Made by a program: the position numbers and the translations under genes. From positions 86,037-150,036 of the forward strand of contig VXBM01001233.1 of assembly GCA_013400155.1 (NCBI GenBank): 64,000 bases of DNA. The letters run 5' to 3'. Every line of letters begins with the position of its first letter. Positions within the stretch are counted from its first letter, which is position 1. Below, piece after piece: positions 1 through 14,100 of the stretch. The notes under the pieces were generated by a model, which was given only the letters and a program-made list of their open reading frames with translations, made no database searches and was not told the DNA's origin. The stretch comes from Helopsaltes ochotensis. Its lineage: Eukaryota > Chordata > Aves > Passeriformes > Locustellidae.

Positions 1-3000
1 GCATAAATCTTTTTAGCCCTCTAAATTTGTATTCATGTCAGTTTTATTCAGTGCAATTTTGGTTCACTTTGCCTTGCTTTAGATTGCAGATCATGCCCAA
101 CAGTGGAAGAGTGGATTTTGAAATTTTTTTACGTGTCAGATTTCCCTGTATCCAATTTTATCAAAAAAGCTGTCACCAGTTTCTTCTGAAACCAGCAAAC
201 CTTTTTCTTTCTAATTACATTTTTACCATATGTTCATCCAGATGGCATATGCCAAACATTTTCTAGGGTGTTATAAAATGACCTGACTTTGGAGGATTTA
301 ACTGTTGAAGAAGCTTAAAAAAAATTGACACTGGGGCAAAAAAAGTAGTCCTAGAAAGAAAGAAATAAAAACATCAGATAAATATCCCCAGTTGTACTTT
401 TTGGCTGTGATACTGAATTCTTGGTATATACACCTGCACAAAAACAATGAAAGTGTAGGGAATGTTTTCTTGAAGTGTTAAAAGTTGACTCCTTTTTTAA
501 CCACCAAAAATAAAATTTTTGTCTGTTGAATATGTCTAAAAAAATTCTAGAGCTTTGAGCAACTCTCTGGTTTCCTGCAAAATGGAGCAAAAAAGACTTT
601 GTCAAGGCATCAGATTCTCTGTAGGAGCAGCAGTTTTACTGAGCAATGTAATAACTACTTGTGCACTTTTTTCTTGAAATACCATTTTCAAGGCAGTTGA
701 TGCATGATTTTGACACTTGTGTCCTAGTTCTTAATAATTCTTGGGGGATTTCTTAGAGAAAATAACTGAATTTGGGATATACTGAGAGGTTCCAGGAAGA
801 AAGGAAGGAAGGAAGGAAGGAAGGAAATTATTTTTCATATTTAGCTACTAGTTAAGCTAAATTAACCAAGATCAGTTTTTCATTTTCTGGAGAGTTTGCA
901 TATTTCTTCATCTCTATGACAGTCCTCTTTTAACTGTCATTGTTGTTTTGATAGTCTTTCCAGATTATCAAGCAGGAAAATACAGAATATCCTCATGTTG
1001 TTATCAGTTTCCATAAAACTGCCTCAAGTCTGAAGCCATTTTACTTAGTGCTCATTCCTGAAGAATAGTGATTGAATGAGAATTAAATTTACTTCCTTGT
1101 TTTGCTACAACAGCTTTTCCCACTCCCAGGAAATTTTGAGTGCAGAACTCAAGACTCTGAATAGATTATGAGGAGGTAGTTTGGGAGCAGAATGAACCGA
1201 GACTCATGGCAGGGACTCAGATGGACAATTGTAAATGAAGGTTTGTTCAGTGTCCTTAACTTGCACACTTCTTGTTGAAAATCACAACTGCAATCAACAA
1301 AGCAGATCCTCCACCTTCTCCAAATTAATGAGACAGGATTTTAACAGTGCTCAACAATTTGAAGTGGCTTTGTTATTTCTGAATTAAACCTTTGGTAAAA
1401 GGTCCTTATCTCCATCTTCCTTGCCCACTTCCACTCATCAGTCTATGAGTGGTTTGACATTTCCACAGACTCTTCTCTGTCATTGACCAAGTTTACACCT
1501 GCTGTGTCTCAAGTGAAAAAGTCTATTTTCTAGGTAAATCAATCTGTATTGCAGAGATATTGTAGCTATTTAAAGGCTAAGAATTAAACACCCCAAAATT
1601 GCAAGCTGGTGTTAACCTATGCAGTAATTGAAACAAACTGTAATAGGGGAATATGAAATAAGACACCTGAAAGAAGTATGTCTCCATCCTGTCCAAGTAT
1701 GATAAAACAGCAAATTGATTACAGCTGTTTTAGAGTTTGTGGGTGTGCAGCTGTATTCAACTCACTTTGAGGTATCACTTTTTCTGCTTTCTTTTTGGAA
1801 GTGTTTGCAGAATGGAGCTAAAGTTGTTCAGGTGCCTTTGTTACTTAATTCTAAAATAATGTTTATCATAACCAGGATCGCTGGGTTCATGCTATAGTTT
1901 TCAGTTTCTTAGAAGAGTTATAGCTCTAAGCATTTTTCTGTGGAAATGCAAACTCCATTTTTTGTCAAAGAAACCTTTTGATGTGTCAAAATGCAAAGGC
2001 TAAAAAAGCATTGTACTCAGATACTTAGCTTTTAATTACTAGTAAGCATTATTAAATCAAGCTCTTGATTGCAGTCTTTGTTTATATATTCCTTGGATTA
2101 TTCAGCCTCTAATTTAAATGAGGACAATGTTAGGAAAGTTTCCATTGAAAATGTCACCCAGTTAATAATTTTGAAGCTAATTATGAGAGGACTCAAAGTG
2201 TCAGTCTTAATCCACACCTCTGACTAAGCCAAGCATAGATTTGGATATGCACAGTTAATTTAGGCTCCTTATAATGTCCTGGGCTTCTGAATTGTATTTG
2301 CTGGTGCTAGCTGCTGTGATGCAGCTGATCAGTGCTCTCCAGGGTATTTTTCTTTCCTAATTTTCTTCCTCTTTTCCTCGCTGTAGCCCCTTTGTGGGTA
2401 AGTGTGCACATGAATTTTATGCTACCCTGCAATGTCTCTGCTCTGCATGCTGGTGCATGCATGCTCAGAGACCTTCTCTCATTTCCCCTGTTACATTCTC
2501 TCTTGACTAGAGCAGTTGCCACAGAGAGTTTTTGAGAGTAAGTGCTTGCAATTGCACTTCTGCTATGATTTTCCATAGCTGGTAGTTTATCTTTCAGAGA
2601 GTCTGGTATATAAAATCTCTGTTCAAGAATTATTCTCCTTCATATGGCAGTGGCCCACTGCTGACAACATGAGTGCGTCATGGAAGATGGCCTTTTTTAA
2701 AGGGATCTCAGCTGTTAAAAATGGGAGGAAATAAGTGTCTCTCTTTGAAAAGGCTATCTAAGGGCAGCTTGAGTTAGTGTACATGGAAAGAGCACATTGT
2801 ATTTAAAATCTCAGGGTTTTTCTTTTTCTCCCATTTTTCCCTGAGAAAAGTAAATCTTTAGTTATTATGTAAGAGCTGTAGCTAAATGTATCTAAATACA
2901 TTTTTTAGGGTCTTTGAAGCAAATAGCAAGTTTGTAGTGTTGCAGTTATTCCTCTAAGATCTTTCACAGTGTAAGGGATGTTCTGGGTAGGGTTCCCCAA

Positions 3001-6000
3001 AGCAGCTTTTTGAGTCCAAGCTTATTAGATTCTGGTTTAGAACTCGCATAGTTATTCTGCAGAAGTCAATATTTTCCATAGCTGAGATGGAGATCAAATA
3101 CCTCCAATTAATGCAAAATTCAAATTAGTCTTGAACTGTGGTACCACAAGTGGCATCTTAATAATGAACTAACCACAGGAGGAAGCAAGTTTGTCAATGT
3201 ACCATCACAAAAGCTTTGAGCATTCATCTAATCTCATCTGGGATCATATTTATACATCTTGCTGCTCTCTTGAAATACACTCTCAACATACTGAATGGCA
3301 CAAGAATATCTGATGCAGCAAGCTGTGGAAGCATGAGCTGCAGAGTCTTTTTAGTTGATGTATTTCAAGGTGGATAACCTTAAAAATCAATAGTGTCTGC
3401 TGCGCCGCTTAGAATCATGATGGACTGCTCCTCGCTGATCCTCTTGCTTAGGCTTTGAATAACTGATGCTGTGCTGCTGCAGATCCCCAGCACCGGCCAA
3501 GGCAGGGGCTGGACCATCCAGAACAGGGCTGCTCTTTTAAGCAAATCTCTGTCTGCTTGTAGAATTTGTTGTGTGAAGTGCAGCTGTTGGGGATTTTGGG
3601 GGTTGTTTTGGGTTTTTTTCTTTTTAAAACAAACTATGCAAGTGCTGGAAGACAGAGTAAGTACAATGACAGGAAAGTAGTTTTCAAAGGCTCAAGCAAT
3701 ATTTTCACATTGCCTGTAAATATGGCATTTTTCTCTTTGGAGAGAGAAGATGCTTTCTGTTTGGGCTTGTAGTGCCCCAGTTACAAAAATGGAAACAGCT
3801 ATTAGTAAAAAATGATTAAATAGATTATCTTAACTTTGTGGAAAGTTAACTTTGTGGGGCTGTCATCTAAGAGAAGTGAAAAATACAGAGCTTTGTCTTC
3901 TGTACGAAAACGAAGTTCTCAAGTTGAAATAGATACTTTTTTTAGATACCAGTGACACCCTAGAAATTGTCTCATTAGAAAGATGTAATGTTTGAATATC
4001 TAGAAGCACAAACCATAAATAGGAATTTTTGGAGAGGACGTGCCTGGGAGGTCTTGAAGATAGATTTCTTTAAGGGTCTGCATATAATTCTCTGAGTTTT
4101 CTAACAGCTCATTGGAAAAACAAAACAGAAAGTTATCTAAGATAAACTGACAAAAGCTGGAGGAACAGGAGGAGGAGGAAGAGAATGAACTATCAGATGT
4201 GATGCTCTAACCAGTAAAAAATAAATGCTTTCTTTGCTGACCTCACCTTATGCTATAGTAAGTGTGCACAGAGAAATTCTCTTGCTCTCTTATTTTTGTA
4301 AGGAAGTAACTTCTGCTGCCTCTGATCATATGCATGAAAAGACAGAATGTTACTCTTAGGCAGATTGAATCTAGTGATAGTGATAGAAAGCTTCTTTGAA
4401 GAAAAGTCCTAGAAAAATCTGGTAACAGAAATAGACTCCCACTGAGAGTTCACTGAGATTTTGCTGCTCTTCTGTGTATCAGTAATACAGACCAAGGAGA
4501 GAAAGTAAATTGATGTCATGCCCAAGGTGTATGTGTTGGGGAAAGATCAGAGAAGTTTTTGCATGTCATTCATGGTGAAAATAGATCTTTGAATGATACC
4601 TTTCTCCTTATGGACTGCCAGTTTGGAGTTCTTCAGTGAGATGCATTTGCAGATGGAAAAGAGACAGGTGGTAAGAGCAACAATGCTGGTTTCACGGTAT
4701 GTCCCTTAAATCTCATAACACATTATATGTAAAATTATCAAAGATTACTTGACTTTCATATTGTTAATTAATTATGAGGATACCAACAGATGATACTGCC
4801 TTGTGCTGTAGGGATATCTGCCTCTCTGATGTGCATGTCAAAGTTCCTCGGCTGGGCACCTGGTTGTTACCTTCCTCAGAGCCTGTGTCCTCTCTGCCGG
4901 TGGGCTTGGGACTTGCCTCCCTCCATTTACAGTCGACTGCATTTATCTAACGTGAGCTAGAGTTGCTTCAGCACTTGCAGACTTACAGTCTCTTGAAAGT
5001 AAAAAAAGAGTTAACTCTTGGTCAGGCAACTTAAAGCAAATATTATCTGAAGTCTCTCAGGACTGCAATAAGTTGATGCCGTGAGCTGAAATCTGTCTTT
5101 GTACTGTGCTGACCAGATATTGCTTGTTGCCTGCAGTGGTAGTTTGGTTTCCTGAAGCATATGAGTCCAGTGGATGGTGTTTGAGGTGTGACACTGGAGT
5201 GGTCTGTTTGTCTGTCTGATTGGCACTGGGAATTGGTAGCTGTGATTCAGTGGGGACTCCAGGCATTGGGTGGAAAATGCAAAGTATGTTTTGGTTCTGA
5301 CTGTGTACAGCATCAGCCATGCTTCAGTGTTTATTAACGTTAATTTAAAATCTTTATGCTTTTAAACTGTTACCTATTTCAAGGATATGTGATGTTGGAT
5401 AGCTTTCATCCTTTCTATTTTCTGCTTAAAAACTCAAGATCTTTCCCTCCAGCCATGAGGATTTCTTCTAGGTACAATAATAGGCTTCATCATAACACTG
5501 TAGAAGAAAGTAAAGTATTTTAGTAATTCCACATAAACATATTTTCTTGATATCTTTTTTTTTTGTTTGTGCCCTGGAACATTTTGAAGTGATTTCAGAT
5601 AGTTTATCCAAGTAGCAAATACAGAGCTGTTATGGGTGCCTTAGGAAGGGAGAGAATTCAGCTCAGAAACTTGCTTAATGTGTTGGATCCCCAAATTAAA
5701 ATGTGTTTCTTCTTTTTAAAAAGGCTGAAAGACTCTAATTGTTGTGGTTTATGTTATGAGTAGGTCACTACTATTATTTTTCCCTTCCAAAAATTGAAGG
5801 ATGAAAAATTCAAGCACAGATGATAAAGGCTTTATTGTCGGGTTATTTTTCTTTCATATATGGGATATAAATAAATGTGTGCTGTCAAAAAGAGGCCTTC
5901 TTAAAGTCTGATAGTATTGATTACTATTTGAGACCTGCTAGCAGTATTATTACTTAATGCATAAGAAAATCTAATAGAAAATTATTAAGTTGGTGTTTTT

Positions 6001-6128
6001 GTTCCTCTAGTGAGAGCGTTTCAGATATTCATCTCATATAGTTGCACAAAATGCTTGCCTCAAGTAGATACCACAAAATCATGTTTTAATGATTTTTTTC
6101 CTTTTTCCATCTTTTATTTTTTTCACAG
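1..6128 (+). other. FRMPD4: Intron upstream of the first visible FRMPD4 exon (3' part)
   Basis: AT-rich non-coding DNA that ends in a pyrimidine-rich tract and CAG acceptor at 6126-6128. The only distinct element is a short GGAA tandem repeat near 794-827. The ORFs here are under about 115 codons, overlap on both strands, and resemble no protein I know. I did not see the preceding WW exon, which should end in AA to complete an Asn codon with the first base of the exon at 6129. Confidence 0.8.
794..827. repeat. (GGAA)n microsatellite
   Basis: About seven GGAA/GAAA-type tetranucleotide units in a row within the intron. It is a simple sequence repeat and may vary in length between individuals. 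No function is implied. Confidence 0.9.
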
Positions 6129-6289
6129 TCACATGACACAATCAGCCACATTTGAAGACCCTCGAATAGAGAGCTGCCAAATAACCCCTCCAGCCCCTCG
6201 GAAAGTGGAAATGAGGAGGGATCCTGTGCTAGGATTTGGGTTTGTGGCTGGTAGTGAAAAGCCAGTTGTTGTACGCTCAGTAACACCAG
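6129..6289 (+). CDS. FRMPD4: FRMPD4 window exon 1: end of WW domain and start of PDZ
   Basis: The acceptor is TTTCACAG at 6121-6128 and the donor is GTATGT at 6290. The first base completes an Asn codon, then 53 full codons follow and one base is left over (phase 1). It opens with HMTQ and ends the WW domain with FEDPR (6151-6165). The second WW tryptophan position is Phe here, as I recall it is in human. After a proline-rich linker the PDZ domain starts near APRKVEMRRD. Its carboxylate-binding loop is L-G-F-G-F at 6229-6243, a variant of GLGF. Differences from human, from memory, are few and sit in the WW end and linker. The exon corresponds to about human residues 54-106. Confidence 0.97.
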
Positions 6290-8387
6290 GTATGTTTTCC
6301 CCACCTGACCCCAGAAGGAAAGTTTGATTTAGCCTACTAAGATGAAATGCAGCTACAAATTTGAGAACTGTTGAAATAGTCAGGCAGGCAAAGTAATCAC
6401 AAATACTAGATATGATTTTAAGCCCAGTCTTAACCCAGTGGTTTCCTTCCTCACATTCATTTTTGAACAATACATAACTGTTGGCAAAGAACCAGTTCGG
6501 AGTTATTGCTCTGAGCCATTACTATCATTTGCCTGGAAAATGTTAACCAATTTCATTCAAGGAAAGAAGGTCTTCTCCCTGGTATCTTTATATTGGTTTG
6601 CTGTCACCTTCATTACCATTGAATCAGCATTTTCAAGAGGTATGTTGAGTTCTGAGATTAAAACTTGCATATTTTTCATTCTTACCATCACCTTCCCAAG
6701 GAAAGCTAGGTTTCTAAAACCAGTATTTCTTTCTGAAAAAGAGTATGCTGTTGGTGGCTTTTTCTTTTCTTTAATAAAGAGATCTGTATAATGATATGAT
6801 TAAAAGCTAGGTCAAAATATATCCCTAAACATCTTACCTGCAGTGAAAATTTATGAGGTTTGTGATATTTTTGAAGTTATGAGAGACCAGACCTGGAATA
6901 ATCTGTCTGCCAAATAGGAGGCACTTGCTCTCTATGCCTAAAAGTTCACTTGTTATGTAAAATTGCAGCCAAGGGCAGGGATTTGACTTTGCTCTTGTTC
7001 AATATGTTCTCCAGAACCCCCACAGAGAGCAGAGGAGAGGCAAAATTGACTTTGTGAAGTTCTGATGTCATTTACCCACATGTGTGCATTGATTACATTT
7101 GTATTGCTTTCACATGAAGTGAGCAGTGTAACTAATATTTGAACCAGATCCAGACAGCTCATTTCTCTCAACTTGGCGTTATTAATGTAGTTGTATATTA
7201 AAATTTGGAAAATGTGTTTACTATGTCCTGTTCCAAATGAATAGAAGGAAATAGGAGCTCAGGATAACATTCTCCTACATGGATTTGTATCCATTTATGT
7301 GGGATATAGAAGTGAAGTTTTCAAAGCAAGCAGAGGAAAGGATCAGCATTAGCTCAGTTGTTGAATGAATTGGTTTTGATGCTGAAACATTTTCTTTTAA
7401 GAAATTGTTGAAAAGTGGTAATAGAGGTAATATTATTCAGGTTTTTTATGTATCATTATTTCAGAGTGTAAAGACAAAGACTAGAGAGGATAGATCTTTA
7501 CACTAGGAACTGTGATGTTACATAATCTGGGCACGTAATTGTGCTGAGAAACAAAGTAATACGTGCATTTTATAAAATACAATGCACTCAATGAGCATTT
7601 CAGCAGTGCAGAATCCAAACCACATAGACATATACATGACTGATTGTCTATTCAGAGTAATGCTAAATATTCATGTCTAACTGAAAGTGGCAATGCTTTT
7701 GGATGTACCCGTGTTCATCAAGTGGTAGGAATACAGCAAAGAGATTCAAGCAGCTGGAGGTATAAAACCTTACTGTCTCCAGTTGAAGAAAGCAGGTTTG
7801 TTTTACCTAGAACAGAAAAGTCATAGGGGAGACCCGTGAATGACATTCAAGTATGTAAATGGTGTTTCATAGGAAAGAGGAGTAAGATGTTCTCTGGTGT
7901 CACTTTGCCTAGACAGGAAACAATGTGTTGCAACCAGGAAGATCTGGTATATTTACCATGGGAAAAGACTTCCTGATCTTAACAGTAGATAAACAGGATC
8001 ATTTGTTCACAGGAAAAGAAATCCTTCTGAGGGTGGGCTTACAAAATATCAGATGAACATTGATCAAGGATTATTAAAATATAGTTGATCACACCTTAAA
8101 GGATGCATTGGTCCACAGCTTATGGGTCCTTTCAGAAAACTGAGCCCTTAGTTTACGTGGTCGGATACTTGAGGAACTTCAGTAGAAGCTGCTAAACCAC
8201 TAGCTTGCAAGATTTTCCTGGTGAGGGAGTACTGGTAACTTCAGAAATAGTGTTAGTGTAAAAACGTCATTAGCTGAAGAAAAAGCACACTTGTAGTATA
8301 TGAACAGCAGTGTGTCTGTGCTTCTACAATGGTCTGCTAACCTGTGCTCTTTGTTTTTGTTTTTGTTTTTTCTTCATTTGTCTGCAG
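6290..8387 (+). other. FRMPD4: FRMPD4 intron between window exons 1 and 2
   Basis: A GT..AG intron with donor GTATGT and acceptor TCTGCAG, preceded by a T-rich tract with G interruptions at 8350-8386. It carries an old CR1-like fragment at about 7700-8030. The rest is unassigned AT-rich DNA. ORFs here overlap on opposite strands and are not convincing. Confidence 0.85.
7700..8030 (+). mobile_element. Ancient CR1-type LINE fragment (3' RT region)
   Basis: The text from about 7720 follows the pattern of old amniote CR1 copies in order. First comes the 'ctgtctccagttgaaga' area, then 'gggagacccgtgaatgacat', then 'ttcaagtatgtaaatggtg', then 'tgttctctggtgtcac' and a run resembling 'gacaggaaacaatg'. 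In intact CR1 these correspond to the last coding stretch of ORF2. Many substitutions and indels make it non-coding. Its divergence suggests an older insertion than the CR1 copies at 24 and 42 kb. Borders are approximate and the call rests on remembered consensus. Confidence 0.6.
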
Positions 8388-8490
8388 GCGGCCCCTCTGA
8401 AGGAAAGCTTATACCAGGGGATCAGATCATAATGATTAATGATGAGCCAGTCAGCAATGCTCCAAGGGAGAGAGTCATCGACCTTGTCAG
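8388..8490 (+). CDS. FRMPD4: FRMPD4 window exon 2: PDZ core
   Basis: Acceptor TCTGCAG at 8381-8387; donor GTAGTT at 8491 (a weak, non-consensus donor). Two bases complete a Gly codon, 33 codons follow, and the last two bases AG begin an Arg codon. The product reads GPSEGKLIPGDQI and then IMINDEPVSNAPRERV. It contains the PDZ Gly-Asp turn (8417-8422), the I-N-D strand and the second helix ending DLVR, which lines the peptide groove. As I recall human, the only changes are Val to Ile in QIVM and Ala to Asn after PVS. It corresponds to about human residues 107-141. Confidence 0.97.
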
Positions 8491-10470
8491 GTAGTTGATG
8501 TCCTGTCACTTAAACTACGATCCCAGTGACTTATTGCCCTGTGCAGTCATTCAGTAGTACAGCAAGTCTTGCCTTCCCATGGCTGAGAAAAGAGAAAATA
8601 ATGTTGCTTTAGTTATAATGAAGAATGATGAATTATTTTAGTATTGAAATGAGGTGTCCTCTTAAAATGTCATCTGGGTAGCTGAAAAAGTAGAAAAACA
8701 TTATGGAGTAGCTCCATAGTACTCGGGTATCAAGAGGAATAGTATTCTGGTATTTATTTTTGATATGGATTGTTGAAAAGATGATTCCTGGAGCAAGAAA
8801 GCTCCACTCACTGTTGCATTACAGTTCATTTTTCACATGAAGAAAGTTAAGTCAGGTTTGTCTTACGTGAAGAATAAAGAAAACTTGGTAGGGTGATTTT
8901 TGAGAGTGAATGAATGCCTGTAAATATGTAGATAAGCTCAAAAAGTGTTCAGGTGGAATGCAGGTAGGTGAGTTTGTGTGAAAGAAGCAGGCAGGAAAGA
9001 GAGAAAAAGGCAGAAAACTAGGCCAAAAAAAAAAAAGTGGCTGGGGATAGTACAGGAAAGGAGAAATGTCAGTATTTGTAACAGGATGTAGAAGGGAAGG
9101 AAGAACAGTGACTGACAAATGCTAAGGATGTAGGAAAAGATTTATTGTGATTTATATAATAAACTTTGCTTTTAGAGTAACAAATGTTAGTGCGTTGCAC
9201 AGAAAAATGGCAAGTAACTAAAAAAATAAACCTAAAATTAATAATTTAAATTCCAGTGGCCTGGTTGCTGTACACAAGTTTTGTTTCTGTATTCTCCTTC
9301 CTAATGGTGTAAACTCTGAATTGGTGGGTCTTGTTGATTCCTGAGAGATGCTCAGGTTTTAATGGTACAGGTAACTCTCCTCAAAACCTACAGCTTGCAG
9401 TGTTTTCAGTCTTACCCGTGTAATTTTGAAAGTTCTCATTTATTTACAGAAATTTGGGCAGGAAGTACCACAGCACTTGTATTGCTCCTGCAAACAGGCA
9501 CTCATTTGCTGGAGATTTAGCTGAAAGAAAGCTTTCAAAGATGATGAAGAAATGGTATAAAAATGCCAGCAATGCTGACAGCCTTCATCTGTGTTAGGTG
9601 GGATTAAACAAAATACATTTTCAGATTTTTTCAAAAAAGTGTTAACCTGCAAGTCAACTAAAAATTTGCTAAGAGCTACTTGTGATGAGTAGACTCCATA
9701 AACTGAAAGAACTGTCCTGCTCCTAATAAAGTTCTGTCTTGTGCTCTGTGTTGACCACTCGTATAAGCCTCAAAATGGGTCTTATACTCATTTTTGATGT
9801 CTTTGTTTCTCAATAAAGCAATAATATTTTCTTCTTCATTCTTTCCCTGATTCTTTGATATTAAGCAAACTTACGTTCTCTATCTCGCTTTCTGCTTCTA
9901 GCAATATGTAATAATATCAGCAAGGAAAATAGATTAGACCTGAAACAAACTGAATTTATTCAATTGTATAGTTGGTTATCTATCTGCCTTCAAATGAGAA
10001 ACTCATTAAGAATGTCCCTCGTCCCAATTACATTGACTACATAGGTAGTGTCAAATTAGGTGTTTTTTCATTCCAGGTGATTCTTTAGGTGATGCTTTTC
10101 TTACACTGTAATTCTACCTCTGCTCTCAAAATCTATCTGCTGTTGACAGAGACTCATTCTTTGATGAAATATGGAGTGAAATATGTTGTGGTTGTATGTT
10201 ACAGCATTTGAAAATAAGAGCTTTCTTTTCATGCCAGTAGGGATGCCTGGAATGATTAGACACTGCCAATGTGCAGTCCTAACACCACAGCAGAAGCACT
10301 TCTTTACATCAATGAAATAGTGAATCTCCTCTGTATGATTGAAGGTTTTCATGTGGGTTAGATACATCTGCAACTTTTCAATGAGAGAAATCTTGTTTTT
10401 CTGCAGGTAGCAGCATCTCAGTGGTCAGCAGTGAGGGTGCTTTAAATGTAGAGGTTACGCAATGGGCATA

Positions 10471-11130
10471 ATCACAAAATCATAGAAGAATTGAGGGGAG
10501 ATGTCTGGAGGTCAGTCTTTTGCTCCAGGCCAGCTGGTGTCAAAGTTAGATGTGGCTGCTCAGCACTTGCCAAATCAAGTCTATAATATCTTCAAATACG
10601 GCAATTTCACAACCACACTGGGAAGGTGTTTCAGTCTTAACCAGTGGCCTTTCAAAAAGATGAGCCAACTTCTTTATCAGCCTTAGATGCATTCCATCTA
10701 GGCCCTTGGACTTGTGACACTCTTATCTAAGCAATCCCTAATTCAGCTGTTGTCCGTCTCTGTTCCCTAAATTCTGTCACTGAGCTCAGGGACCAGGGTG
10801 GCAGACCTTGCCCCTAAAGGCCAAAGCCAAGAAAGCATCGAGCATCTGAGCTTGTCAGTATCCTGCATCAGGTTACCCTGATTTCAATTTAGCAGTAAGT
10901 TTGTATTTCCCCTGGCTTTCGCTGCTAGCGTTGTGGCAGCTGGAGGAGGCTCTGTGAACATCATCCAGCTCTACTGGGCTTTGGCCTTTCAAAGCTGCAT
11001 CCCCAAAAGACCCTGCCTGCCAGTGCCCTGAACAAGCTGCAGTCTGATTTTAGACTGGACTCCTCTTCCTCTTTTTCTTCAGGATCTTAAACTGTATTAT
11101 CTTGTGGTCACTGCAGCACATTAATGAGAA
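10471..11130 (-). mobile_element. Degraded, internally deleted CR1 LINE
   Basis: Read on the minus strand, the right side resembles the end of the CR1 ORF2 endonuclease domain. The + strand text 'atcttgtggtcactgcagc' near 11100 encodes the C-S-D-H-K motif in reverse. Moving left come remnants of the region just before and at the start of the reverse transcriptase ('gcccttggacttgtg', from K-S-x-G-P-D-G). The left end is the CR1 3' tail beginning with ATCACAAAATCATAG (10471). The middle RT region, about a kilobase in an intact copy, is missing between roughly 10640 and 10680. Many stops and indels are present. Borders are approximate. Confidence 0.65.
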
Positions 11131-14100
11131 TTTTTTTCTGTGATTATGTATCTCTTGCTGATTAGGTATAACAAGGTATATTTTATATTCATGTGAAATT
11201 CAGAGGCTATTTTTACGCAGCTTTCCCTCAAAGCTTTTCATAAAGTCAACAAACAATTTGTCATTATAATTGCAGAGAGTGTGTAAAAATTATTCTACTT
11301 CCAAAATACTGATATAAAGATCATAGCACATCAAATAGAAAAAAACAAATTTGCACAAGAAAAGAAAAGGGCATATTTCACAACCAAGTGAGCATCAAAC
11401 TTCACCAGGATTAGGAGAGCCCAAAACTTCCAAGCAAAATATACATAAATGTTAGATGCTAAGCCAACCTTGAATGTTAAACAGAGTTTTTAATGAAACA
11501 CAATATTTAATTGTTCTCCTAGAAAACATTGTCAGAATGTTAACTTATGAAAAGAATTATGAGCTTGAAGGAAAGAAAATGCAAAAGGCAATTTCTGCTT
11601 TCTTAAAAAAAGTCCATATATCCTTAAAAAAATTTCAAAATGTTCACCAAAAAGGGTAACTGAAAAATGTCAATTAAATCTTTTTTATTAGGAAAAAGCA
11701 TATCCCTAACCAATAAATTAGCTTTATTCCTAAATTTCCCACAAAATAAATCAGAGTAATTTCTTTTAGATAATTTTTTTTTCTTCAGTCCTTTTCCTAT
11801 CAGCTCCAAATTAATTGTCTAACTGTTACTGCTACAATATTAGAAATAGATAGACTAGTCTTTCAAGAATGTCCCTTTTGTGTAATGGTTTTACTACAGG
11901 AAAATGCAAGAAATTAAATGCAATGCATAATACAGAAATTCTCCCATTGGCTTTTTATTGCATTGTAATATTTTAATTATATGTGGGCTTTTTAAGCATT
12001 CATTACTGAAAATAATCTTCCTTAAGTAGAAAATAGTTAGTAGTTATCCCCACTTCTGCTGACTCCACGGGGTACTGAGCAGGAACCTGAGTTGAGAGAT
12101 TTTGGGTTGTTTTTTAGGAATTGACGGACACTTTTGTATCCTAGGACGTCTCAGGTCTGGAGATCATCAGGGCTATTCCTTATAAATATCCCCTGTAGGT
12201 CATTCTGATCCATTGAATTCTTTTGGCTCTGCTTTACTGGCAATACTTAATTAGTGTTCAAGTTGTCCTTTGAAAGCCAGGGTTGCAGAAATATGAATCC
12301 AGTGTGGTTTGCAGACAAAATCCATTTGGACTCCTTATTTCTGGGAGCTGTTCAATGGCTTTTGCACCATATTATGTTCTCCCGAGCTATTTCTAGCACA
12401 AACTCAGAAGTCATGTTTATGGTTTCCCTTACAGAGAGGTCAGTTTCATGAATGTCACTTGTGGTTGTGGTCAAGATGAATTCCATTCAAGGCAGACCGT
12501 TACAGAACTTTAAAAAAGAGGAATAAACAAGATCACTTTTCTAAATGTAAGCTTCAAGTCAAGGCAAGTAGCAAGCGAACAGAATACAAAGGATGTATTT
12601 GAAGTGCAGTCAGTTCAAAATTTATCGGGAGCTATTTCTGTTGGTTTTATTTTGCTGCTGATACAGATTCTGTGTTAAAGCTTTTCACACATACTTAACA
12701 GTAAGTACTTTGAGATAACGTTAAAGTCATGGCACAATGGAGCAATTTTTTCCTTATATGAAGGTGAGCAACAATGCAACACTGACATGTTGGAAGGTAT
12801 GTTAATATACAGTATCAATTAATTGGTTGCACCCAGGTGCATGTGTCTCATTATCATTGGTTAATGTTATTTTTGTATCTTTTTAAGAATCAGCTTAACC
12901 AACCCTCTTTTTTTGAAACAAACATCTAACAAATAATTTGCCTTATTAGCTGAATTCGTATAACATGAATGACTTGTTTCTCTTAGATTGCACCAAGTAG
13001 GCATTAGTCTATGAGGATCCCAACTTATGTAAACTATCTTTTTTATTTAGCAAGGTATTTTACTGAAATTTTAAGTGACACACAAATGTACTGCTTACTC
13101 CATAAACCAAACAGTGAATATGGCATGGTAGTGGTACTTCGTTCACACTATTATTAAAACAGTTATCTAGGCAGCCATCCAGGAGAAACTGGCATCAGAA
13201 GAGGGTGATCCATCTAAGATACTTGTTTTGGAAAATCTACCCTGTTGAAGAAAGTTTTATTATACATTGATTAAAGAAGCAGAAGAACAGAAAAGTATTT
13301 TAGAGTTGAAACCTGACTTCTAGGTTGCTAAATTAGGCTAGATTAGTCCATTTCTTGCAACTGTAACAGCAGTAAATCAGTATTTGATATCCTGTGGAAT
13401 TCCACTAAAAGAATTAAATTGCAAAGCAAGAAATGAAAAAGGTGAAATTCATTAAGGGCTTTTATTTCTTGTTGGCTCTATTTTCTATTTAAGAGAAATT
13501 ACTCAAAACCCTCTCAGAAATAACTCTTTCTTTGGCAAGTTAATGTCACAGCAAGTTTTCCTCAAGAGGATCTAGAGGATTCTTTCAATTCTTCAGTAGA
13601 ATTTATGGTTTAATTGTGTATTGCAATAAGACTGGAGAGAAGGAACTTTCCAGGATTTAAGGCTGCATGTTGCATTTTAAGTGCTAACATGAATTTAATC
13701 AATACTGACCCTCCTCACCGTTATTGTGAAATGGATGAGGATTCTGTCACTCCCATTTTCTCTGTATATGTCAGGGAACCACTTTTCCTACTCTGTATCC
13801 TCAGAGCTAAATGCAAATGTAAAAGGGAGCTCAGTGACAGTGCCTGTCATCATCGTCATCTCACAGCAGCTGAAAATGCCACCTTTCAAATGTTTCTGGA
13901 TCTAGCTTAGACAGTTTCTTATACTGGATAAAGTAATTTTGGTGGACTTACTATTAAAGATATTCTTTCTTCATCAACATCATTGAGAAAAAAATCAAGC
14001 ATATTAAGCTATCATCTGTGATACTGCTTAGCAACCAGGACCCTTGAAAACTGCTTTTTCTGAAAAACCAGTCATGCAGACATTTTAATTTGAAGGTACT

